DNA of 64,000 nt from Phaffia rhodozyma (Eukaryota > Basidiomycota > Tremellomycetes > Cystofilobasidiales > Mrakiaceae). This document shows, piece by piece, positions 30,260-45,011 of this stretch (position 1 is the first letter of the stretch; every line of letters begins with the position of its first letter). The stretch covers positions 930,001-994,000 of the forward strand of contig JACGZH010000011.1 of assembly GCA_014706385.1 (NCBI GenBank). The letters are read 5' to 3'. The notes under the pieces are model-generated. The model had not been told where the DNA came from, made no database searches, and saw only the letters and a list, made by a program, of their open reading frames with translations. The translations under genes and the position numbers were made by a program.

Positions 30260-31161
30260 GGTCATCCGCATGTTCTTTCGAGTCATCGCTTTCTCTAAAT
30301 TGTTCTGAAATTCAAAGTGGGGCTTATTGGTTATGCCACTTGAGCTGCAGGAGAACTCTCGTTCAGCCCATATAATAGCAGGAATCGAGAACCCATGAAA
30401 CACCAAACACCGCAAGAAGAAACTTGAATGTTTCTTCATATCACATCCACCACTACTCTGTCTATACTATTTTTCTAACAATTTGTTTCTCCTGGTATCA
30501 ATCCGTTCACTGTTCTCCCTCCACTTCGCTTATGAACTCTGTTGTTGCATCTTTTCCCCCCAAAATTGAAAAAGACCTTATTCACCCGGCCCTTCTGTTT
30601 TTATCTTTTTTTTTTTAGTCGTATCTTTCCATCGTTCTTCCATTCTCTTTCTTCAGCCTAGTCTCCTTCGATTCTTTCTACCTTCGCAGTCCTCTTCCTC
30701 GTCTGATCTGTCTGACCGATCTAATCTGTGAACGTCTGGTCAGGATGCATCCAATTTTTGGTTTCATCTGTGGCATATTGTTCTCCAGTTTTCCCCCCCT
30801 TCGACCATCTGGCTTTTTCTGTTCTTTTCTTTTTCTACCCTTTTCACTTTCGTTCAGATCTCTTCTATTCATATTCTTTCCCTTTTCTTTTTCGATGCGC
30901 GCAGTGATTAGTTCATGTACAATTCTTTCACTCTCTCGGGTCACAAGAAAGCCAATGAGGAAACGGCCCGGAAAGATATAAAGAACATAAGTGTTTCATA
31001 GACATATGCGAATACGACTGGTTAAATATTATGGAAGTATCGCCCCTAGTGTGAAAGAAAGAAAGAGGATGGAAGAAAAAGAAAAATACATGATGGAACA
31101 TCAGACAAAGGTTGAAGATAACCCGACTCTTTGTCCGTTCCAAGACATCAAAGCTCAACGC
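30260..31161. other. Convergent 3' region, no gene seen
   Basis: This lies between the 3' ends of PPZ (+) and the dehydratase-like gene (-). It is pyrimidine-rich with runs of T and C. I see no coding signal. Confidence 0.6.
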
Positions 31162-33221
31162 CTACCACTCCCTGATGCTTCCGTCCTCTCCTCTCCAAAC
31201 CGGGTTCCTCCACGAGTAGTCTTTGCTGTCAACGGCGACCTGCCTGACGAGTTCCTCGTTGATCTCTATTCCCAGCCCGGGTCCAGTCAACGTGGTGACC
31301 ATTCCCTCCTTGACATCAAACACTTCGGGGTTCTTGATATACGTCAGGAGATCATAGTCGCCTACGTTGTAGTGCATGGCGATACTCACTGCGATGACAA
31401 AATCAGATTCAAGAGTTAGAGAACGGGTTACCTCAAGAAGGTAACAGAGAGAAGAAAGGGTAAATCGACTTACTCTCGCAGATAACAAAGTTGACACTTG
31501 TTTTCGAAAGAGAGCCAGCAAAGGAAGTTTATTAATTCGTGCGAACTTGGAATCACCCCTTTGAAGTTTGAAGAAAAGTAGATGACGATAGAAGAGAGTG
31601 AAAAAACTCACGTCGAAGCAGCCACAGCCAAAGAAGCAGCAAACGCGATAGGCCCTAGCGGGCAATGGGGAGCAACCCCGACGTCGTACGTCTCAGCCAT
31701 CAGCGCGATCTTTCTCGTCTCCGAGATACCTATTTAGAAAGAGAGAGGGGGAAGTAGAACCTCAGTTGTCTTGTAATAGTAGATCGAAGAAGATGGAAAA
31801 AGACAGACAAACCTCCGGCATGAGCGATATCAGGCTGAATGATGTCAATGCACCCGGCCTCCAGATATGGTCGTACATCCTGCCTTGTGAACAATCGCTC
31901 TCCCAACTGTTTCCCGATTCATATATAAATATCCAGATTGGATAGGCCGTCAGTTACGATCATCAATCAAGTACAAGGGAATAGTAGGGCGATCACTCAC
32001 AGCGATGGGAATCGTCGTCTGAGCATAGAGTTTCTTAAGCTCCTCGATCTGACCGGGCAACATCGGTTCTTCGATAAACAAAGGAGAATGAGGTTCTAAT
32101 TTTCGAGCAAGCTACAAATATTTTCAGTTGGTTAGCGCTATAAAAACAATAAGAACCAGGATAAACATGGAACATTTGGAAGAGTGTACGACTCACCTGC
32201 TTGGACATTGGCTTGTGGACTCGACCGTGGAAGTCGAGACCGGCATCCATCCCGAGAGACTTGACCTCCTTGAGACGTTCCACTGTTGCGTCCAAGTCGG
32301 CAGGCGAAGCTAACCAGCCCAGCTGTTTTCGTTCGTTCATAAAAGTGAACGGTCAGACATCCGCGCGTTAGGACGATAAGAGGAAAAAGTCCTGGAGTAG
32401 AAACATACCGATTCAGAGCCATTCATCTTGACAGTTGTGAATCCCTCAGCCTTTCGCTTCTTTGCTTGTTCGTAGATGTCCGAAGGCTTATCTCCACCGA
32501 TCCAACCGTAGACCCTAAGTTGAGCGTGAAGTAGAATACATATCTAGAATTAGTAACTTGCCAACACGGTTATAAAATGCAGAGTGAGCAGAGTTAAAGA
32601 GGAAATGAACATACTGGATTCTGTCTCGGACTCGACCACCCTATAGTAAATTCATGCAGAGCAGGGTAAAATTCCTTGGTCAGATACTTGAAGACGGGAA
32701 AGAAGGATCCGAAACTGGTGGAAGCATTCGAAGAAACTAACATCGAGATACTCACGAGAAGCTGCCAGATAGGAACCCCCAGCTTCTTTCCTTTGATATC
32801 CCATAGTGCGATATCCAATCCAGAGATAGCACTCATCAGGACTGGACCACCTCGGTAGAATCGATGTCGGTATGCCGAGGTGTAGATGTCTTCAATGTTG
32901 TCGACATTCCAACCGGTGAAACGTTGTCTAAAGTCCTCGAACGCTCCCTCAACCGCTTCAGAGTGTCCTTCGAGAGTGGCCTCACCCCAACCGACGGTCC
33001 CTCCGGATGTCTCAACTCGAACGAAGAGCCATCGAGGAAGCTTGATGAGAACAAAAGCAAGACAAGTGAGCAAAAAGAGAGTTCCCGAAAGAAACAGAGA
33101 GTAAATGAGGTAGATGGAAACTAACCACTCGGAATGTTTCGATTTTAGCGATCACATCCGCTCCTTCTCCAGAGGAGAGACCGGTGGGGTGAGTGGAAGG
33201 GAAGGTTGTACCGACGAGCAT
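31162..33221 (-). CDS. D-galactonate dehydratase-like enolase-superfamily enzyme
   Basis: Ten exons fit in phase: 33221-33126, 33040-32756, 32640-32615, 32514-32409, 32322-32197, 32111-32001, 31906-31813, 31729-31612, 31496-31474 and 31388-31162, giving 403 aa. Two exons are very short (26 and 23 nt). The N-terminal capping domain has [10 protein letters not shown] and [10 protein letters not shown]; the RGGP segment and [18 protein letters not shown] follow. In the barrel, [15 protein letters not shown] and ALGERLF supply the Asp, Glu, Glu metal ligands, and [10 protein letters not shown] the catalytic His. These are DgoD-type motifs of the mandelate racemase branch. The family removes water from D-galactonate to give 2-keto-3-deoxygalactonate; the real substrate could be another aldonate. 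The N-terminal extension of about 20 residues is variable. No sugar-catabolism partner lies nearby. Confidence 0.85.
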
Positions 33222-35034
33222 GTCTATGATATCAGTATGTTTTTTTAACTAGATGAGATGTAGAATGGAGAGAGATGTTTTGGAGAAAGATACGTTAGAG
33301 AGAGCAGAGACTCTGCTTTTGTAGATGAAGCGATCGCAAGTGCGGGCCGACAACCCGGTTTCAATTCCAATAACCGCGGATAGCCGGGATGGCTCTTTCT
33401 TCGTTGTGATCCTAGACTCTGATACGTCTTACAATATCCTCTTCGATTCGGTTAATTGTGTTGCGATGGTGAGCGAGCAGGCAGATATACATAGCAGCCC
33501 TATGGTGTGTGCTGAGCTAAATCAATCTTCTACGGTTTCACCGGGTAAGAATCTACTTCTGATCCTAGGGTCATCCACCGAAGCGAAAAGTAAACTGCTT
33601 GGGCGCTTCGCTGTAAATAAGGGGAGGTTGACATGAAGAGAGGAGCAAGTAAAGACGAGAAATCGCTAACCAGCCATGATGGCAACATGCTGAGTGAGAG
33701 GCAACAAGAAACATGTTCCGAAGACTTGCCTGGGGAGATCTTTTCTTTTCGTCGTGCGCCAATCGATCCGTACTATTCACCAGGCGAACAAGGGTTACCC
33801 TCATCCCTCCTCTGCTTGACGAGATCATTACAAACATATCAACGGCATCACACCAAACGTTTCAAGAGGCAAGAAGTTTCAGAAACGAAATGGATGGTCT
33901 ACTGACAAGTTCAAAGACAGGCTGCGTTTGTCAACATGCAGGCGGCCCATCAACATGTGTTCGTCTATATCATACTGTAAAGGACAAGGGAATGCATTTT
34001 GGGCCACACTTTCTTGATACTGGAATAGACTTCTCATTGATTCTCCTTCAGATCAACCATAAGAGTTCTCGTATGGTAGAAAGATAGTAAGTCCTAACTG
34101 GATTAGCTCGTTCGGTCCTATTCAGGTGTACTCAAGTATCTTTTCTTTCATTTTTTTCTCAAAATTATAATATATCGGTTGATGTTTCCTCTTTTCTCAT
34201 CATCACTCACGCCTTTAAAGATTAAAAAGCCTAACATCGATCGTTCTAACGCCATCACATCAGATCATACTGGCCCAGCCCACCTGAGAAACTGATGGTG
34301 CAGTTATGTCAGAAGGCGGTGAGCCACAAGGGACGCGTCGTTCCGTTGAATGATCTAGTGAGCGCTGTACGAGAGAGAAAGCGGAGTATCCTCGTTGTAT
34401 AAGTATGACAGCACAGTCTTTGAGGGCTCTTAAACAGGTATCAATTGGCCAAGAAGTATCGCAAGAGTGCTATGATTTGGTGTTGTATGCCAAGCTGCAG
34501 AGTTAAGAATTGATAGACAAATATGCGAGTTAGCCTTACCGTCCGCCGGAGGAGAGCCAACTGGAGTATTTCTATTGACACAGCTGCATCAAAATTAGAT
34601 ATGCACATGGAGAGCGTGTTAAACATAGAAGAATGAACAAGGAAGAAGGAGAAAAGGTTCGATCATGTCGGACAGAAGGAGAAGTGAAGCGCGTCGCAAC
34701 ACGTTAGCGTTTGAATCTAGATAAAACCTCCTCGCTGAAGAAAATCAGCATGGTGATGCGCGTTCAGCTTGGATTCTTTTCCAAATCAGTTATGTCATCT
34801 GCTGGTCTACGCGTCCCTATAAAAGCCTCGAGATGCTCAGAAGAAGTGAGGAAAAGACACGGGAAGAAGAGTAAACGGGCGTGTCCCCATCATCAACGTA
34901 GGAAAAGGCCGAGTCGGTGAGAGAAGGTGAAATGAACATTGCGTTCTCTCAGCCGTCATCCAACTCCTCGCCGACTCTTTCTGGCATCAATTGATCCTTG
35001 TCCTACGCAAACACAGACACATTCCTCTCACACG
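33222..35034. other. Divergent intergenic region with unassigned short frames
   Basis: This 1.8-kb gap separates divergent genes. Frames at 33633-33905 and 33713-34087 (+) overlap in different phases and carry no recognisable domain. A short stretch near 34260-34400 reads as SYWPSPPEKLMVQLC then NDLVSAVRERKRS, which looks somewhat protein-like, but I could not join it to a start. It may hold a degenerate or small gene. Confidence 0.35.
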
Positions 35035-38000
35035 ATGGCAGACTCTCTAGACGGATGGATAGCTCGTCGGCTAGAGAGTTATGCTAGAAAACATGGACTC
35101 GAATGCGACATAGCAGAACCAGGGAAACTCATTCAAGTCCATAAAGTCAGTCCGTCCGTCCGTCATTCGTTTCGCTCAATCACACCCTGAGCATCCCTGT
35201 TTGGCAGTGAACTCGAGAGATGTTGTCAGCTAACTAGTTCTGATGGGCTTGTCGAATTGATCTAGTGGCTAACATTCGAGAGTCCGTACTGGGCTAGAGT
35301 AGGAGATTCAGAATTATCCATCCTCGCTGTCTTCTCGGAGGAATCCGCCCTAAAATATCAAACGTCCGTTCTGTTTCATTCTCTATTCTCAGAGATAGAC
35401 CATCTGGGTTAACTTGTGGCTTGATCATCATCCCGATTGTTAGGCAGACCGGTCGATCTATCACCTCCCTCCGCCGTGCTGTGCTTCGGTTGACGTCGAT
35501 CAGACCAACGCTGATTCTTCCCTTCGCCAAAGCCCAAACGAGAGATCTCGCGTTCGACGTCTTGGCGTTCACAGTGATGAACAGTGGAGGAGAGCATGAG
35601 CCTGTATACTACGATCGTGTCAAGGACACGAGCAGAGAGATAAATAGAGGACAACTAAGAGACTGGGTCGATGGGCTCAAGAGGTTCGTCGGAGCTTCTT
35701 ACTGCCTACAACAAGTAGAAACAAATATCGTCCAGGTGCTGATTGATAGAATCCTCCTCATTCTTCATCTCTTTGGCTTAAAATCCGGTTCTATCTCGTC
35801 TTGCTAGGAAGTACAACCAGATCGGGCTTAGACCAATCCCGACATCACCTACTACCGATTCTGTTGAGCCGTATCCCTCCACTCGACCTGCGCCCACCCT
35901 CATTCAGCCTAGCTCTTCCATAGGATCGTCAGCTAATACCTCGTTACCACCTCCCCCTCATGCATCATCCCTCCCATCATACAGTGCAAACCCGTCAGAG
36001 TCAGAACCCCCGCCAAAAACTAAACCTAAGAATATACTGGATCTAAGTTGGTGGATTATTCCACCCGATCAACAGATTTTACTCGATGCTATCGGTTTGT
36101 CCATCATGCCCATTCCTGTCAGAGAAAGAGAGAAGAAGATTGACAGTTTTTGACTACTCTGAGGATACAGATGAACCATCCCGCCCACGGCTTTCACCGT
36201 CGTGGCACTCTGATTCTTCTCATCCTGTTCAGCTATCTCGAGCGATATCCCCGCCCAGTTCCGTTCCCGAGAAGATTATTCCACCAATAACTACGACAGA
36301 TCCTCCAATTGTGGATCAAGATTCAGAAGAGGAGCTTTCCATTCGAAAACCGAGGGTCATCGGCACAAATGCAGGTACAGTCAAAGGCAGTCTCCTTCAC
36401 CCTGTCCGGCAGATACCCTCTGCACCAGAAACAGCTCCTCATACAGAACCGGTCGTCCCTTCCCTAGCGACTCCGCCCCCTCCAAAGTCGGCCCCCTCGA
36501 CACCCGTTTCTGCGGAAATCAATGTGGCTACGATCATGACTGTAAATGCGAACAACGACACAGAAATGATTCAGAACGAAACGGACGTGGCCCATCCGAA
36601 AGTACCGGAACGCGAAAAATCCTTGCTGGCTTCTCAATCCCAAACGATCACCCATTCGTCTCCTAGTTCGACCAGACCCTCACTCCCTCCTTCTTTATCT
36701 CAACCTCAATCACAATTTCGATCACCCTCACAGCAGCACGGATCCCCTTCCATACCCCCTCGACTCTCATCCACCGCTCCGCTCCAGCATACAGTCGTCC
36801 TCCCTTCCGATAAGCCGGACGGCATCTCACGCACGACCGAAGCCCAGGATGGAACCAAGAGACCGCTTGGCCGAGCTTCCAGTACCGTTCTAGTTCCAAA
36901 CAGCGACACCGACTCGCTTTCTCGGTCACAGTCTCTACCGTTATCTTGGCCACCGACAGAACCGTCGTCCTCTCAACCCTCTCAAGCCCGACCACTTGAC
37001 CAGCCTCAGTCACTATCTCCACCTCGTCCGTCGACGCAACCTTCTGTATCTGGCTCTCAGACTCAATCGCTGTCGCAAACACAAACACAAACACAATCGC
37101 CATCACAACCAACAGAGAAACCTGTTCCACCTATCAGCCATCCTCCTCTAGTTCAAGTTCCAGACCGGATAGTTTCGACATCCGAGATGACGGTAGAATC
37201 TATACCGACAATAACAGCGGTAGAATCAGCGCTGATCCCAACTGTTACGAATGTAAACTCTAGAAAGCGACCGGTCCTCGATGAATTCCTTACGACGCAT
37301 AACGAACAAAAGAGACCCAAGACTGCTGAACCCACCACTGAACCAAATTTTGGCCAGGACCAAAACCAGAATCAACCCGACAAGCAAGCCGCTGCTACCA
37401 CTGCCGCTGTTGCTGCCACTACCACCACCACCACCGCCACCACCACCAGCTCAAAGACTTGGTCGACGGTTCCTATGCTTCGAACGGGCCAGCCAACATA
37501 CACTGATCAACCGTTGGATTCTCAGCCGACACAGACCCGAGGGGCAGAGACGATCGAATTCTCGCAGATGCCTGATACCCAACAGAGGGAAACTGTCAGA
37601 GCGGCTCTCGCTCAAGGTAAAAGTAGCTTTCCTCAGTCGTCAGAAACGGCGGCGGCGACTGGGTCCCTGCAACCGTTGGTACCTTTGTCGGTTGCGGTCG
37701 ATCGGCACAACGGGAAGAATAAGGATAGCGAACAAACGTCTGGTGGAGGGGGTTCAATAAAGAAATCAGCTCCTGCTCGGATCGTTGCTGATACGTCTTC
37801 ATTACAGTCTCGGTCATCTGAACGTTCGCCCGCGCCCGCTACTACTCCCACTGCTACTTTCACTCCTACCTCTGTACCCGTCACTTTACCTACACTCGCA
37901 TCTACATCCGCACCTACACCTGCACCCGTTCCTGTGCATGATCCTGTACCTCCTCTCACCCGACCGACACGCAAGGTGTTTAAACTTCAGAGGACTCTCC

Positions 38001-38113
38001 CCCTTGCTCCGGGTCTCCCCTCGGAAACAGACGTTCTTGCGCTTTTACGAGAAGCAAAGAGATGGGCTTCTTCAAAGCAGACTGATCAGACGGTCGAAAA
38101 GAGAAGTGGATAG
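35035..38113 (+). CDS. Possible TPP1/Est3-type OB-fold (telomere) protein with long disordered tail
   Basis: Five exons fit in phase: 35035-35145, 35266-35363, 35444-35683, 35808-36094 and 36147-38113, giving 900 aa. The first 150 residues look folded: DGWIARRLESYARKHG, then LIQVHKWLTF, LSILAVFSEESALKY, SITSLRRAVLRLTSIRPTLI and DLAFDVLAFTVM, ending RDWVDGL. The order (N-terminal Trp helix, strand, a sensor-like AVFSEEA strand, RAVLRLTS strand, long strand) recalls the OB fold of TPP1/Tpz1/Est3 shelterin or telomerase proteins. A conserved-looking DLSWWIIPPDQQ follows near residue 230. The remaining 650 residues are Ser/Pro/Thr/Gln-rich. The final block KVFKLQRTLPLAPGLPSE is less repetitive and might be a short binding motif. 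The fold call is from pattern only; another small OB-fold family remains possible. Confidence 0.6.
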
Positions 38114-38462
38114 ATCATCGTCTGAAGATGGATGGGATGACACAGAGAGGAAACGAGGAAACCGTAGAAGAAATATGCATATATAGATTGGGATGAATCG
38201 GATCGAGCCATACTGTTCTTGTCTTGAAACAATCTGCGAGACCTCCGTCGTTCGATGTTATTTTATTTTTCACTAAGAGCACAGCAGTACAGAATGATTG
38301 AATGCTATCTGACAACCAAGTTTTGACCAGACCATATCAAAAAGAAGAAGCAAAGGAGAGAGAGAAAATAGATCAAGATGAGATATAGAAACATATGATA
38401 TATATTTACATGTAAAAGTCAAGATATAGAAGAGACAAATATATGTTCACTTATGCTTACGA
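38114..38462. other. Convergent 3' region, no gene seen
   Basis: A 349-bp AT-richer stretch between two converging genes, with TATATTTACATG near 38400. I see no coding signal. Confidence 0.6.
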
Positions 38463-40220
38463 CTACTCTTCGTCCGAATCATGCTCTGAGGGTGTCGGCA
38501 TCACGTCACCCAATGCGACCCCATCCGATTCAGGTCCGTCAGGGTGGGCATGAGCGCTATCCTTAACGGCGTCAGCGTAACTTTCCCCAGGGACAGGATT
38601 GTCCTGCAAACTCACCGATTCGGCTGCTTCGATCTCAGGACTCTCCTCAGTATCAACAGTGGTCGAGATGGTATCGATGTTGGGATCGGCCGCCGCAGCG
38701 TATGATTCCCCAGGCACAGGGTTGTTCTGAAGGTTCTCTGGTTTGGCAGCCTCCGGAGTAGTGTCCCCGCTATTACCATCGATGGTTTCCTTCTTGTCGG
38801 CTTTAAAGGCGGAAGAAGCTGCAGAAGCGTCTGGAGCTTTATCGTTGTCGGTATTGGTGGTCTGATTCGAGGATCCCGAGCCGTTGGTGTAAACTTGGTG
38901 CTTGACAGCCGCAGCATACGATTCTCCTGGAACTGGGTTGTTCAGCAGATTCAATGGACTCATCGGGTCGATGTTCTTCTTTGGTTTTTTAGCAGGCTCT
39001 ACATTCGTACTAGACGCCGGTACGATACGTGGCCATAACCGTCACCCGAAAGAAGTAGTTAGAACCACCTTTGTCCAGTCGAGGGTTGTAACGATTAAAG
39101 AGAAACCAATTCGACAATCTGCTCACCTGAGGTCAAGCTTCATCAACAGTCCTTTGTCCTTGACGACCTTTCTCTGCCAGAAGTCAACGACCGACTGAGC
39201 AAGTCCGATCCAGAACAGGGCAAACACGGCAAGAACGACTGGACCGTTCTCGATCGGGTGGAACGTCAGCTTGGTTACAGCTCGAGTGATTGAACTCGTC
39301 AGGGCTGGTAGCTGGGAAGCCTTGGCCTGAAGGCGAGAGTGCAAAGAATGAGTACGCAGAAGCAGCTGGCCAAAGGAAGGCAGGACAACCGAAAGTATCG
39401 GAGAGCTAGATTGTGTCCCACAGACACCCAAAGGAAGAAAGTCAGCTCTTTGTTCCCTCTTTCCTTCCACGAGGACCGTTCGCGCAAGAAGAGGAGAGAT
39501 GTACATCACTAAAGGGTTTGATGTGATGAGTTCTATAGAGATATGATCAATCCACCAAAGCGTAGGTTGTCCTTCATCGTCCTTCTCGACATTGTCTTGT
39601 TTCTCTCGAGAAGGTCTCAAGTGAAGGGTGGTCTTTGTATCGATTATCTTAAGTCGGAGTAGCTTGAGAAGAGGGACCGTGACCATCTGAGTAAACGTGA
39701 TCGTGGCCAACCGTAGCCTGCGGTTCAGCGCAAACCCATGTACCGTACAACCGTACAAGAACGACATACAAACAGTCAGTTATGAAATGACCGGCTGCAT
39801 ATAAAGAACGATGAGGATTCCAAAGAACCTGGAGAAATAAGGGGGGAGGGGGAAACGGAAGAGAAGGAACGATACCCTTCGTCCCACTCAATCTTGCTGA
39901 TGTCAACCTCGCCTTCTCTGTAGATTGCCTCGGCCTGAAGAAAGTTTCTGACTTTGCTAAGCCCTTCAATATCGACGAGAGGTGAGGTTAGTCTGACTTG
40001 CTGCCATACAAAGTTGTCGAGTACTTCATCCCGACGACCGACCGAAGGAGAGAGTAAGGCGGGAGCCAAATCTAAAGTAACAGATCGAGAAGAGATTATC
40101 GGATGTAATTAGATATCGAGATCGAATATCGATACACAACCAGCCGGCCATCACAAGGAAGAGGACGACAAGACAGACAGACAGACCTGAGAGCTGTTGA
40201 GCGACTGTCGATGTGTTCAT
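38463..40220 (-). CDS. Membrane protein with three NPVPGESYA repeats, unknown function
   Basis: Five exons fit in phase: 40220-40187, 40071-39876, 39717-39510, 39326-39127 and 39009-38463, giving 394 aa. The N-terminal third is soluble (FVWQQVRLTSPLVDIEG, EVDISKIEWDEG) and is followed by a basic segment and WWIDHISIELI. One clear transmembrane helix, GPVVLAVFALFWIGLAQSVV, precedes a basic patch (DFWQRKVVKDKG). The C-terminal 180 residues are acidic and carry the motif NPVPGESYA three times, each followed by Ala/Asp/Val and spaced about 50-80 residues apart. I do not recognise the family. A single membrane span with a repeat-bearing tail suggests an organelle-anchored scaffold, but this is inference. 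Confidence 0.7.
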
Positions 40221-40714
40221 TTCTTCAGTACGAAAGATGCAAGAGACACGATGGATGTGATGGGGTGTGATGGGTATGAGATGAAGGATAGACAATCGAA
40301 CAAGAGATGGACGGACAGATAACGGATGGCCGAGCTAACGAAGTTAGTAGACGTCATGCACGCTCTTCCCCGGCGGATACATACGTTTAGTGCTCGAATT
40401 AGTTCTTTTGTCTCAAACTATCTCATCTGCACGTCTTCTTTGTTGCAATCTAAGAGCAGGAATCATGTATCGAGACCAACTCTATCAACACAAGAGCAAT
40501 GAATAGAAAGAAGAGGCAGAGAAGGAGAAGGAGGAAAATAAGAAGACGAGAAGAGAGTCAAGATTGAACAGGCGTCGGCATATCCAAGACCAATGAAGTG
40601 TAGAATTGTAGTTTAGAGGACAGTCGGACTGGAACAAGAAGCTAGAACAACAAGCTAGAGAAAGCCATGATAGAAAATTCATGAGAGGATAATGACAAAA
40701 ACAAACGTAGACCC
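40221..40714. other. Short intergenic region, no gene seen
   Basis: This separates two minus-strand genes. It comprises the upstream region of the repeat-bearing membrane protein and the 3' flank of VMA2. I see no coding signal. Confidence 0.6.
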
Positions 40715-43265
<2,551 letters not shown>

Positions 43266-44248
43266 AGTATGTGTATGTGAGGGAGAAGGAGAAAGAATGG
43301 AGGATGGAGAAGACAGAGAGATGGGAGGAAGGAAGAGAGAAAGAGTGAGAGGAGAAAGAGAGACGAGATGGAAACGTGCTCTATGCATTTTCAGAGGTTA
43401 GATTTTTATTAGAAGCTCTTATTACAACAGTTGTAGTATGGCGTTGTAGTCCTTCGTTGGATAACTGTCCCACACATTGGACATATATCATACATCGACA
43501 AATGCTTGAAAGAGAGAGGTGTGACGTGTGCATCTGAAAGGGGGATGATATGTAGCAGATATATACAGAACATGGGATATATAAACAAAGCGGCATACAC
43601 GATGATCGATGCTTGAGTGAGTCGGGGATGTGTATGTACCAAGCTCCGTCGTCAATCATACATTAACACTTCTAAATCTTTACAAAGCACGCCGACCAGC
43701 CTCATTCAGAAGGACTCAAAAAGCTCATAGATTGAAAATATTCAAGAATCTCAGCATAGTTATCAGCCGGTCTTGAGATAGATAGTTGTAAAGTTATGGG
43801 CGAGCATGTATGTACAACGAGCCGACAGTTCACGTTAACTCTCACAGCGGTGTCTTTCAATTACAGCTTGTGGAAGCTCATAACATCGGATATTAACAGA
43901 TTCGAGATATAGGTGTGACAACAAAATGAGTTAAAAGATACTTTGTGCGCGTTTCTATACGTCTCGACGGTCGTTTGGTAAAATTGGTGTTGTATAACCG
44001 ATAGCGCTTTCAAGGCAGCGACGAACGTTTTATTAGGATGTACAGCACAAGCTCTGAAACATGCTGCTGGAGGTGAACAGCCTTAAGCATTTGAGGTTGC
44101 CTCGTTCAAGCAGACAGCATTCTGGATGATCTTAAGAGATCTTGAGATTTTATGGACTATTTCGACTATTTGAGAGTTGACGCCCAGTCCAGAGGTATTG
44201 GTGGAACGGCAGACTACTGCCTCTTCCGGGCGAAAACGATATGGTCTT
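43266..44248. other. Intergenic region, no gene seen
   Basis: This is the upstream flank of VMA2 (-). A minus-strand frame at 43409-43642 encodes a hydrophobic stretch then CPMCG and CCNKSF, but I could not connect it to anything and do not call it a gene. Confidence 0.45.
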
Positions 44249-44638
44249 ATGAACTCTGGTTCGAGATATTATCCTCAGATTGCTCTCGGAAAAAGACGAA
44301 CAGACCATTATCACAAGTCTCTGTCACCACCGGTATGGTCGAGAAGTGAGAGAAAATCGAAGGGTATGAGGTGATGAGTACATGTTATACTGCCTCTTGT
44401 TATTCGGTCTCATAGTGAATCAGAGATTTTTCGGAGAGAGTCTGCCTTGTTGGAGCTGGTTATCCTATCCATTCCAGCAAACAAGGAAGATGCATATCGG
44501 GAGTTAGAACAAACCCAAGACGCGGAACAAGAGCGTTCATTATGTCAGCTACTGTACTGCATAAGGAAGATCTCGAGCGCAGAGAACCAGGGAGCAGACA
44601 TGGTCGTCAGCAGCATTGAGAAGGAACAACCGGTATAG
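44249..44638 (+). CDS. Putative small two-exon gene, unknown product
   Basis: Exons 44249-44370 and 44416-44638 join in phase (donor GTGATG, acceptor CATAG) and give about 114 aa. The second exon looks protein-like: SEIFRRESALLELVILSIPA, then DAYRELEQTQDAEQERSLCQ, a charged helical stretch, ending IEKEQPV. The first exon is basic and Ser-rich, and the frame stays open upstream of 44249, so the true 5' end may lie in an earlier exon. I do not recognise the family. It may also be a fragment of a decayed gene. The 45-nt intron is at the short end for this window. Confidence 0.38.
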
Positions 44639-45011
44639 CACACAGCCGTCAAAGAGGATAGATGGTGAAGGAGACTGAGGGTAGACCCCATCTGAATAGA
44701 CAGGCTATCGACAAATCAACTAACTCCTTCTATTTATTACCATCATTCCAAGTACTAGCACATACACTCATGAGCTGAGAAGCATGCACTCGGGAAGACA
44801 CGCATAGAGATGGCCACGAAGGATGGTCTCTGAGAAGGATATAGGAAGAAACGAGGCACGGGCAAGGATAAGTTGATAAGAATAACGATAAGATAAAGAT
44901 ATACGTAACCATCTCGTAACCACAGCCCTGTAAAGGCTCTGGCGTTTCCTCTTTATCCTTCCTTCCTTCCTTCCTTGCTTCTTCCTTTGTACCATCCACA
45001 TCCATCCCGCT
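44639..45011. promoter_or_regulatory. Upstream region of SPF30, no gene seen
   Basis: A 373-bp region. It has a CCTTCCTTCCTTCCTTCCTT-type pyrimidine tract about 40-55 bp before the ATG at 45012. I see no coding signal. Confidence 0.45.

Noticed and set aside
36663..37130. A 155-residue minus-strand frame
   Set aside because: It is a mirror of the Ser/Pro/Gln-rich tail of the OB-fold protein gene.
43409..43642. Minus-strand frame with a hydrophobic stretch, CPMCG and CCNKSF
   Set aside because: The Cys pairs hinted at a small zinc protein, but the frame lies directly upstream of VMA2, has no matching family and no splice partner that I could find.
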